Made by a program: the position numbers and the translations under genes. This document shows, one piece after another, positions 50,686 through 59,600 of a stretch of DNA of 64,000 nt. Origin of the DNA: Winogradskyella vidalii (GTDB lineage: Bacteria; Bacteroidota; Bacteroidia; Flavobacteriales; Flavobacteriaceae); the NCBI RefSeq assembly GCF_013403955.1, contig NZ_JABFDG010000001.1, positions 1 to 64,000 of the forward strand. Reading direction: 5' to 3'. The notes under the pieces were generated by a model. The model saw only the letters and a list, made by a program, of their open reading frames with translations. It was not told where the DNA came from and searched no databases. Position 1 is the stretch's first letter. Each line of letters starts with the position of its first letter.

Positions 50686-53073
50686 ATGCGCCATATTGTT
50701 TTTAAAATCTTTATCCTCATTTTTGGGCTAACTGCTTCATGTTATAGTCAAGATTTTTCGTCGTTATGGAAAGCACACTACTCATATAATGATATTGTTG
50801 ATGTGGTTAGTGGAGAAGATAAAATTTATGCCGCAGCTCAAAATGCTGTTTTTGAATATCACACATTAACTAACGAATTAAGTACAATTACGACGATAGA
50901 CGGTTTATCTGGTGAAGAAATCACGACCATTTATTATAGTGAATTATATCAATATTTACTTGTTGGCTATGAGACCGGGTTAATTGAGATTTATTCTGAA
51001 TCTGAAGAAGAGGAAGTGCTAGCTGTCGTTGATATTTTAGAGAAACAAAATATCACCCCTGCCAATAAACGAATCAATCATTTTTATGAACACGAAGGCT
51101 TAATTTATATCTCAACCGATTACGGTGTTTCAGTGTATGATATCGATCGTTTAGAGTTTGGAGATACTTATTTTTTAGGAAATGGAGGTGCACAGATCAG
51201 TGTAAAACAAGTGTCTGTTTTAAATGATGAAATTTATGTCGCTTGTTTGGATGGTAATGGTGTAAAAAAAGCAGATTTAAGCAATCCTAATTTAATAGAT
51301 TATCAGCAGTGGCAAACGCTCATTATGGGAGATTTCTATACTATTAATACTGTAAATAATAAGTTATATACAGTACGAAGTAATAGAGTCATTTATGAAA
51401 TAAGTGGTGGATCGTTAAATGCGCTATCTACCTTACCTTTATTACCCATTGATGCTGATGTATCGGATGCTGGTCTGATTTACTCTACAACAAATACCGT
51501 ATATATATATGATGAAAATATGCTATTGGTAAGTAGTTTTCAGCCTACGGTAGATTTTGAAACTAATTTTACTTCTGCAATCACATTGAACAATGCTATT
51601 TATATTGGTACGGGATCCTTAGGTGTACTTAAAAATACGATTTCTAATTCTGAAATTTATACAGAAATTAGACCTAATGGCCCTTTGTTTAATGAAACAT
51701 TTAGACTTAATGCAGAAACCAATACCGTTTGGACCAGTTTTGGAGATTATACACAAGATTTTGTTCCTACTCCGCTTCGGTCTAGAGGGATAAGTTATTA
51801 TAGAAATGAAGCCTGGGAAAGCATTCCTTACGATAGTATTTTTGAAGCTAAGAACCTTAATACCATTTCTGTAAATCCTTTTAATTATAATCAGGTTTTT
51901 GTAAGCTCATTTCAAAATGGACTTTTAGAAGTTAATAATTTTGAACCTACCATATTATATAACGAAAGCAATAGTGATTTAGAATCTTTAGTAGTGCCAG
52001 GTTCACCAGGAGTTTATGGTATAAGAATGTCTGCAACAGATTTTGATAGTAATGGTCTACTGTGGACTATAACTTCGCTTTTGTTTGAGCCCTTAAAATC
52101 TTATGACCCGTCCTCGGGAAATTGGCAGAGTTATGATTTTTCTGCTATTATACAAGATGCCATTAATGATGAATTAGGTTATTCTGATATCGCTATCGAT
52201 AACAGCGGTACTAAATGGATTGGAGGTTATTCTAATGGTATTTATGCTTATAATGAATCTGTTGGAAATAATCCGCTGCGAAACATAAAGTCAGAAGAAC
52301 AGAATTTACCAAGTAATGTTGTTACTTCATTGGCTATAGATAATAGAAATCAACTTTGGGTGGGTACAGTTTCGGGATTAAGAGTGCTTTATAATACCTC
52401 TGGATTTTATGACGATACAAACCCAAGTCTAAGTTCAATTATTATTTTAGAAGATGGCATTGCTAAGGAGTTATTAGAAGGGCAGACCATCACTGATATA
52501 GAAGTTGATGGCTCTAATAATAAATGGATTGGTACGGTAGACTCTGGGGTGTTTTATTTTTCTTCAGATGGCCAAAGTACCATATATCATTTTACAACTG
52601 ATAACTCTCCATTACCGTCTAATGGGATTAATGATATCTCTATAGATCCCGATAATGGTGAGGTTTATATAGCAACTACAAAAGGATTACTCTCTTATAA
52701 GGCCGGTGGTTCTAAGACTGGAGAAACCTTAGAAGATGCTTTTGTTTATCCCAATCCTGTTAGACCAGAATACAATATATTAGGTTTTAATAACCTTACT
52801 GATATTAATAAAGGTGTAAAGGTTAGTGGACTTACAGAGCGCGTAAATATTAAGATTACTGATATTGAAGGGAATCTTGTTGCAGAAGCACAGTCTAACG
52901 TTAACCTACGATCTTCTAATACCAATTATAATTTTGCTATAGACGGAGGAACAGCCGTTTGGAACGGTAAAAACATGGGCGGTAATGTGGTAAGAACAGG
53001 GGTTTATCTAATTATGATTTCAGATTTAGATTCTTATGAAACTAAAGTGCTAAAAGTTCTTATTGTCCGATAG
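50686..53073 (+). CDS. porZ: PorZ-like type IX secretion protein (two propellers plus CTD)
   Basis: 795 residues, close to the length of PorZ. Signal peptide ending SCYSQ, then DFSSLWKAHYSYNDIVDVV at the mature start, a family hallmark. Two beta-propellers follow (repeats such as GEEITTIYYSELYQYLLVGY, IDNSGTKWIGGYSNGIYAYN and IDNRNQLWVGTVSGLRVLYN). A C-terminal T9SS-type domain begins near 695 (AFVYPNPVRPEYN; GTAVWNGKNMGGNVVRTGVY). In P. gingivalis PorZ is a surface component of the PorU/V/Q/Z attachment complex, which anchors secreted proteins to lipopolysaccharide. It is followed by recO with a 3-bp gap, an arrangement common in flavobacteria. Confidence 0.85.
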   Translation: MRHIVFKIFILIFGLTASCYSQDFSSLWKAHYSYNDIVDVVSGEDKIYAAAQNAVFEYHTLTNELSTITTIDGLSGEEITTIYYSELYQYLLVGYETGLIEIYSESEEEEVLAVVDILEKQNITPANKRINHFYEHEGLIYISTDYGVSVYDIDRLEFGDTYFLGNGGAQISVKQVSVLNDEIYVACLDGNGVKKADLSNPNLIDYQQWQTLIMGDFYTINTVNNKLYTVRSNRVIYEISGGSLNALSTLPLLPIDADVSDAGLIYSTTNTVYIYDENMLLVSSFQPTVDFETNFTSAITLNNAIYIGTGSLGVLKNTISNSEIYTEIRPNGPLFNETFRLNAETNTVWTSFGDYTQDFVPTPLRSRGISYYRNEAWESIPYDSIFEAKNLNTISVNPFNYNQVFVSSFQNGLLEVNNFEPTILYNESNSDLESLVVPGSPGVYGIRMSATDFDSNGLLWTITSLLFEPLKSYDPSSGNWQSYDFSAIIQDAINDELGYSDIAIDNSGTKWIGGYSNGIYAYNESVGNNPLRNIKSEEQNLPSNVVTSLAIDNRNQLWVGTVSGLRVLYNTSGFYDDTNPSLSSIIILEDGIAKELLEGQTITDIEVDGSNNKWIGTVDSGVFYFSSDGQSTIYHFTTDNSPLPSNGINDISIDPDNGEVYIATTKGLLSYKAGGSKTGETLEDAFVYPNPVRPEYNILGFNNLTDINKGVKVSGLTERVNIKITDIEGNLVAEAQSNVNLRSSNTNYNFAIDGGTAVWNGKNMGGNVVRTGVYLIMISDLDSYETKVLKVLIVR

Positions 53074-53076
53074 CGT

Positions 53077-53796
53077 ATGCGTACAAAAAATAATAGCATT
53101 GTCCTTTCTAAACTAAAATATAGAGATAACGACCTTATTGTTAAATGTTATACCGAACAGCGTGGCGTAGTGAGCTACCTCTTGCGCGGCGTTTTAAAAT
53201 CTAAAAAAGGCTTATCAAAAACGGTGTATTATCAAGCGTTGTCTCAACTTGAAATTGAAGAAAACTATAAACCCAACCAATCCCTGCATTTTATCAGTGA
53301 AGTAAAGTTTAATTACATTTACAAAAGTCTTCACACTCACATTTATAAAGGCGCTATTGTATTGTTTTTATCCGAAATTCTTTCAACGGTTTTAAAGGAA
53401 GAGGAAAAAAACCAAGATTTATTTCAGTTTATTGAAGCTGCACTTCAGTATTTGGATAATGAGGACCAATTTTCAAACTTTCATTTGTTGTTTCTTTTAA
53501 AGCTAACACGCTATTTAGGTTTTCAACCCGGAAACTTAAATTCAGATTATCCATATTTTAATTTAGAATCAGGAATTTTTGAAGCTTCAAATCGGGGGAC
53601 TTATTCTGTTTCTGGTGAAAATTTAACACTGTTAAAACAGCTGTTAGGCACAAGTTTTGATGACCTATACCATATAAAAATCAAAGGAAAACAACGGCAA
53701 GAATTTTTGAATATCTTGTTGTTTTATTTTGAGTTACATCTAGGAAGTTTTAAAAGGCCTAAATCGTTACAGGTACTTAATGAGGTTTTTCATTAA
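53077..53796 (+). CDS. recO: DNA repair protein RecO
   Basis: 239 residues. The N-terminal OB fold has SIVLSKLKYRDNDLIVKCYT and GVVSYLLRGVLKSKKG; the C-terminal helical part includes HLLFLLKLTRYLGFQPGNLN. RecO loads RecA onto single-stranded DNA with RecR. The cysteine-type zinc finger found in some RecOs is missing, as usual in Bacteroidota. It is only 3 bp after porZ and 15 bp before a TonB-receptor gene, so the three form one transcription unit. Confidence 0.9.
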   Translation: MRTKNNSIVLSKLKYRDNDLIVKCYTEQRGVVSYLLRGVLKSKKGLSKTVYYQALSQLEIEENYKPNQSLHFISEVKFNYIYKSLHTHIYKGAIVLFLSEILSTVLKEEEKNQDLFQFIEAALQYLDNEDQFSNFHLLFLLKLTRYLGFQPGNLNSDYPYFNLESGIFEASNRGTYSVSGENLTLLKQLLGTSFDDLYHIKIKGKQRQEFLNILLFYFELHLGSFKRPKSLQVLNEVFH

Positions 53797-53811
53797 GCGA
53801 AATTAGTTTTA

Positions 53812-56247
53812 ATGCGCATGAGTTCACAACTGAAGCACTATATCGTTTGTCATATTTTGTTAGTTCTATTTTTACAGATAGCACATGGGCAGACCGTTAC
53901 TGTTTTAGAAGCCGACACTAATACCCCTATACCAGGCGTCGCACTTTATAATCAGAATAAAACCAATACGATTATTACGGATTTAAGTGGTAGAGCGTCA
54001 CTAAGAAGTTTTAAGGCTAAGGAAATCATTTTTTTTAATGATTTTTTATACCAAAAACAACAACTTACAAAATCTGAAATTGCCGAGAATAATAACATCG
54101 TCTATCTCACATTAAAGGTTGAAAGCTTAAACCAAATTGTTATTTCGGCATCAAAATTTGAGCAAAGCAAACGCGATATTCCACAAACTATTGTCAGTGT
54201 AAATGCTGAAGACGTGGCTTTGGCTAATCCGCAAACGAGTGCCGATTTATTAGAAAGTACTGGTAATATCTACATTCAGAAAAGTCAGATGGGTGGTGGT
54301 AGCCCCATGATTAGGGGTTTTTCTACTAACCGTCTTTTAATTACCGTTGATGGTGTACGTATGAATAATGCCATTTTTAGAGGCGGCAATATTCAAAATG
54401 TCATCTCTATAGATCCATTTGCGGTACAGCAAACAGAAGTTACTCTAGGTGCGGGTGCTGTAGTTTATGGCAGTGATGCCATTGGCGGTGTGATGAGTTT
54501 TTATACTAAGAAAGCCCAATTGTCTTATAAGAATGAACCGTATATAAGTGGAAATGCCATTACTAGATATGCTACAGCCAATCATGAGAAAACAGGTCAT
54601 CTAGATTTGAATCTTGGCTATAAAAAATGGGCGTTTTTAACCAGTGTAAGTTATACTGATTTTGATGACCTTAGAATGGGAAGCCATGGGCCTAGTGATT
54701 ATTTACGTCCCGAATATGTGACCCAACAAAACGGTGAAGATGTTGTTGTGGCTAATGCCAATCCACAAATACAAACGCCTACAGGCTATGATCAAATTAA
54801 CTTAATGCAAAAGGTGCGTTTTGAACCTTCTGAAGATTTTGATTTTAATTTAGGGCTCTACTATTCAACCACATCAGATTATTCTAGGTATGATCGTTTG
54901 TTGCGTTATAATGGCGACAATTTGCGATCTGCTGAATGGAACTATGGGCCCCAACAATGGTTTATGGGGAATTTTCAACTTACCAAATTAAGTAGCCGTT
55001 CTAATCTTTATGATAAAATACAAACAACACTAGCGTACCAGAATTTTCAGGAGAGTCGAATGGACCGTGACTTTGGGTCGCGTTTACGTAACGTTACCGA
55101 AGAACACGTTGATGCCCTATCGTTTAACTTAGATTTAGAAAAAGATTTTGGTGCTAAAACCTCCCTTTTTTACGGTGTTGAATATTTATATAATAATGTT
55201 GGCTCTGAAGCCGAAACACAAGATTTAGATACGCAGACCTCTAGTGCCGCAGTAACCCGTTATCCTGATGGTGCTACTTGGCAATCTTTTGCTGCGTATA
55301 GTAGTTTAAAGTATAAGCCCAACAGTAAATTTGTATTCCAGACGGGTTTACGTTATAACCAAGTGATTTCAAGAGCTGATTTTACGGCGAATAATGTGTT
55401 TTTAGATTTGCCATTTACAGAAGCTAAATTGAATACGGGCGCGCTAACAGGTACTGCTGGTATCACATGGTCACCAAGCGATTTAATACAATGGAAACTT
55501 AATGCGTCTACCGCATTTAGAGCGCCCAATATAGATGATATCGGTAAGGTGTTTGATTCGGAGCCTGGGGCTGTGGTGGTGCCTAATAAAGACCTTAAAG
55601 CCGAATATGCTTATGGTGGTGAATTGGGTTTAAAGTTGAATTTTGATAAGAAGTTCATTATAGATTTAGCGACTTATTACACCTTTTTAGATAATGCTTT
55701 AATCCGGAGGGATTATGAATTAAATGGCGATTCTGAAATTTATTACAACGGCGAACTAAGTACGGTACAAGCCATGCAAAATGCCTCTAAAGCTTGGATC
55801 TATGGTTTTGAAGTCGGTGTAGAGGCTAATTTTACCAAACAGCTTAAGTTGCGTTCTCAATATAATGTTATTGGAGGTACCGAAGATAATAATGGGGTGG
55901 AAGAGCCAATACGGCATGTTGCTCCGAGTTTTGGACGTACCCATTTTGTTTGGAAAGCTGATAAGTTGCTATGTGATGCTTTTGTAGTTTACAATAATGA
56001 ATTAGCGTTTAATCAACTGTCGCCATCCGAAACCTCAAAAGATTATCTGTACGCTTTAGATGCTGACGGCAATCCGTATGCGCCTGCTTGGCATACGCTA
56101 AATTTTAGAACGCAATACCAATACAACGACCACTTGAGTCTTACGGCTAGTTTAGAAAATATTACGGATCAGCGTTACCGCCCTTATTCTTCGGGGATAT
56201 CTGCTGCAGGGCGTAATTTAATTTTGGCTTTGAAATATACGTTGTAA
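53812..56247 (+). CDS. TonB-dependent outer-membrane receptor
   Basis: 811 residues from ATG 53812; a second ATG six bases on (53818) is equally possible. Signal peptide ending AHGQ, a short carboxypeptidase-like beta domain (TVTVLEADTNTPIPGVALY), then the plug (SAFKFEQSKRDIPQ-like ISASKFEQSKRDIPQTIVSV; GGGSPMIRGFSTNRLLITVD; YGSDAIGGVMSFYTKKAQLS) and a barrel ending ...NLILALKYTL. No SusD partner, so it is a siderophore, vitamin or metal receptor rather than a glycan importer. The ligand is unknown. It is third in the porZ-recO unit. Confidence 0.92.
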   Translation: MRMSSQLKHYIVCHILLVLFLQIAHGQTVTVLEADTNTPIPGVALYNQNKTNTIITDLSGRASLRSFKAKEIIFFNDFLYQKQQLTKSEIAENNNIVYLTLKVESLNQIVISASKFEQSKRDIPQTIVSVNAEDVALANPQTSADLLESTGNIYIQKSQMGGGSPMIRGFSTNRLLITVDGVRMNNAIFRGGNIQNVISIDPFAVQQTEVTLGAGAVVYGSDAIGGVMSFYTKKAQLSYKNEPYISGNAITRYATANHEKTGHLDLNLGYKKWAFLTSVSYTDFDDLRMGSHGPSDYLRPEYVTQQNGEDVVVANANPQIQTPTGYDQINLMQKVRFEPSEDFDFNLGLYYSTTSDYSRYDRLLRYNGDNLRSAEWNYGPQQWFMGNFQLTKLSSRSNLYDKIQTTLAYQNFQESRMDRDFGSRLRNVTEEHVDALSFNLDLEKDFGAKTSLFYGVEYLYNNVGSEAETQDLDTQTSSAAVTRYPDGATWQSFAAYSSLKYKPNSKFVFQTGLRYNQVISRADFTANNVFLDLPFTEAKLNTGALTGTAGITWSPSDLIQWKLNASTAFRAPNIDDIGKVFDSEPGAVVVPNKDLKAEYAYGGELGLKLNFDKKFIIDLATYYTFLDNALIRRDYELNGDSEIYYNGELSTVQAMQNASKAWIYGFEVGVEANFTKQLKLRSQYNVIGGTEDNNGVEEPIRHVAPSFGRTHFVWKADKLLCDAFVVYNNELAFNQLSPSETSKDYLYALDADGNPYAPAWHTLNFRTQYQYNDHLSLTASLENITDQRYRPYSSGISAAGRNLILALKYTL

Positions 56248-56340
56248 TAGCGCTTGCACGTGATAGGGGACTATTGCTTGTGTTTCTTACTTTGAAATAC
56301 CCCTTTTGTTAGTTTATATTGGTATGGTGTTTACATAGAT

Positions 56341-56402
56341 GTGACACGGCATATACACGGGTTAGACACGGGTATGATACGCTATACGTACGGGTGAACC
56401 CT
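56341..56402. repeat. degenerate 10-11-bp array, sister of the 8506 array
   Basis: Units such as GTGACACGGC, ATATACACGGG, TTAGACACGGG and TATGATACGC lead to TACGGGTGAACCC, the same 13 bases that end the array at 8506-8571. Confidence 0.65.
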
Positions 56403-56451
56403 GGTTTTGTTATTGTTGTGGCCTTGCTAGAAGTAATTAGAAAATAGTGTT

Positions 56452-56530
56452 GACCTGCAAGGTTTTGAACACCTTGTAGGTCTTTGTATTCGGCAAGCTA
56501 TACCTACAAGGTTGAAAAAAACCTTGCAGG
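56452..56530. repeat. two paired hairpin repeats (cctgcaaggt type)
   Basis: gacctgcaaggt (56452-56463) with accttgtaggtc (56471-56482), and acctacaaggtt (56502-56513) with aaccttgcagg (56520-56530). Each pair has one mismatch, and the two hairpins are related to each other. Confidence 0.7.
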
Positions 56531-56640
56531 ATATCTTAAGAATAAGGATGTTTATATTATGAGATTCCCCTTCGTGCCTTATTCGGAATGACAGATGATG
56601 ATATAAATACTTTTTTGGGTTGGTTTGGAAAAGGGCATAA

Positions 56641-56673
56641 AAAAAGAGGCGGTCTTGTTTAGGCCGCCTCTAC
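56641..56673 (-). terminator. terminator of the large T9SS protein gene
   Basis: agaggcggtc (56645-56654) pairs with ggccgcctct (56662-56671). On the minus strand the stem is followed by seven T. It lies about 25 bp past the stop. Confidence 0.85.
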
Positions 56674-56697
56674 TGTTTTTATTTTATAATGAAATGT

Positions 56698-59600
56698 CTA
56701 ACGTTGTTTAATTGCTTTTTTGCTGATGACTTGACCGTTAGATAGTGTGATTTTTGCAACATAAGCCGCTTGACTCAATCTCGATAAATCATATACCTCT
56801 GTAGCGTTGTTGCCGCTTAGGTTGTAAATAAGTCGACCGGTAACATCTATAATAGCCACGTGTTTTATAGTGTAGGCGCTTCCTACTTTAAACTCTACAT
56901 GACCATTTTGTAATTCTGTAATTGTAAGGTCGTTTGCGTTTAGTAAGTTCTCATCTATTGAAAGGGCATTCGTTTCAAATACAATCTCGAAACGCTCGTT
57001 AAATTCGCCTGGTTCTGAGGTGAAGGTATAATCTGAGCTTTTAAGATTATGTGTGGTGTTTAAGAGGTTGTCTTTGATGTAAATTGCGTTTTCAGACATA
57101 AAAGCACCTTCGAATTGTGCCAAGGATAAACTATAAATAGTAGCGACATTTATTGAGGTGTCAAAGCCTAATGGAATTGTTTCTTCTAGATTTAAGCTAT
57201 TTGTATTTTTACCTTGGATAGCAAATACTTTTTCTACATCAGGGATTAAAGTATAAATAACAGCATTTATATCCGTTGAGGCATTTCTAGGGGCATCAAA
57301 ATACATACCATCGTATGCGTCAGTAGCATGATTTAAATAGCCAATCAAAGCCTGATTGAAAACACCATTATCTGAAGATAAGTTAATCCATAGTTTGTTG
57401 TCTGAATTGTTTTGGGATGCGTTTCTGAAAAACTGATTATTGTTACTTGTCACACGCATGGCATTATTGAAAATTAAATCTACCGTTTGTATGTCTTCAT
57501 CAGAAATAGGTGATGGAGTTACTTGTGTTGAAGTTGCAGCATCACTCATAGAAATAAAGAAACCTTGTCCAGAAGGGATAAATCTACTAGGCACGGTAGA
57601 ATCCCCACCGCTACTTTGAGCAGCAGTTTCTCCAGTTCCATTAATTATAGCATAATCTGATTGTGAAAAATTTAGATTTTCATTACCATTTTCAGTATCA
57701 GAAGGTGGAGTGCTTTGAGACCATAAATATATGGCTCCATTAATTATTGGGTTTGGCTCAGGTATGGCCTCATCTATTAATCCCATATTGGTAGCTAAAA
57801 AGACATCAGCACTAATGGCAGAAGGGTAAGGGTTTCCTACGAAGTTCCAATTGTTATCATTAAGCTCCTCATCATTTCTATATAAAGGGACTTCAATAAT
57901 ACCGTTATTGAAAAGTCCAGAAAAAGTATATTGTATTCTACAAGTTGGTCCAGGGCAGCCGAGTGTACTAGAAAAAGTAGAAGGGTCGTGAGTAGTTGCA
58001 TAACCTACACCAGGGACTAAATAAGTAGTTGAAATGTTGCCCCAATCATCCCAATTATCATCGATATCATCTACTCCTGCTCCATTTGTTGTTGTACCAT
58101 CATTTGCCGTTTCATATGTTGAATCTCTATAGTATTCAGCATTGTATTGGTAGCGTCTTGCAGGGTGTGCATTTGCAAAAGCAGAAGCTGGTGTTTCTTC
58201 AAATACTGGTGAACTCCAATAGGTATATTCATACCAATTGTTTGCTGGAGCTGTACGTTTGCTTACTGTGAGGTTTGTAGGTGTGGTTGCTGTTACATTA
58301 CCAAAATCGTTAATTTGTATAAATGATCCTTGAGGCTCAATGTTGATTGCACTATCTTCTCCATTTACAATTAAATTGTTTTGTACTTCAACAAATGTAT
58401 TATCTGATATAGTTAAAACGGCCCCCGAATTGATTTCACATTCACATGATGTAAAGCTTCCTCCGTCATTAGCAGTTACATAATCCCCATTTAAAATTGC
58501 TTTTTGAGTACTTGTAGGAGGTAATCCATCTCCACTCCATGCTACACCATCCCAAGTTTTCTCTTGAGCAACAGAGTTTGTTAGTTTAAAATTATCAAAA
58601 CCAGCGCTATCGCTACCATTTTGGATAATACGTAATTCAAAATAAAAATTATTCACTGAGTCTGGAATATCGATGTTAACTGTACCTTCAGTTGAGAAAT
58701 TACCTGAATTATTTACTAAGGTAACCTCTGGTTGCGGTACATTATCATAAAATAATTGATAATATACATAGTCAGGAGAATCGAATTCATAAACTTGATA
58801 ATCAAAAGAAAAGGTGACATTTATTTTAGTTGAGATATTGACAGAATCAAAAGTAAGTACTCCTTCTCCGGTAGTATTTGAACAACCATCTCCACTCTCG
58901 CACTTTAAATCTTGTAAGAACAAGAAATTATCTTCAATTGGTAAGTAATCTATTTGGTTTGCTAATGCTATACCTCCTGAGTTTGTGGTTAAACCCCAAA
59001 ATCCATCTGAAGAAGAGCCTCCAAAATCAAAAAAGTTAAGTGACCCGAGAGAGTAGCCCCATGTTGGTGTAGTAGAGTCAAAATCTTGTATAACTATTAT
59101 TTCTGAATCTCCAGAAGCGCATTCTGTGTAATTTAATGCATTACCTTGTATAGAAAATGTATATGGGTTTTCATTGTTTGTACTGTCGTTATTTGCAATG
59201 GAAACAATTGCATTTTTAACTCCTAATGTTGTGGGATTAAAAGTAATAGTTATAAATTCAGTACTACCAGCAGCTACTGATAATAATGTTGGTGAAACAG
59301 TAAAATCTGTGGCATCAATTCCGGTAATTGTAATTGATGATATATCTAAAGGTAGGTTTCCTAAATTTTCAATTTCAAATATTTTAGATGCTGTAGTAGG
59401 GGTAATAGGATTTATATTAGAATTACCAATGTTGGTATAGTTTGATGTGCTTATATTAACATTTCCGTTCGGGATATTAATATTATTTCCTTTTACGTTT
59501 ATTTCTGATCCATCTCCTGTGCCTTGAATATTAAAAATAAATGGATTTTCATCACTGTCATTACTAGTTATTTCAACAGTTGCGTTTCTAATGCCTAATG

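Larger units (their letters stand above)
56248..56697. other. 450-bp spacer made largely of repeats
   Basis: No gene is supported. In order it holds a degenerate 10-11-bp array (56341-56402), two hairpins of the cctgcaaggt family (56452-56530), an ATTCC...GGAATGACAG element (56561-56592), and the terminator of the large downstream gene (56641-56673). Confidence 0.7.
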
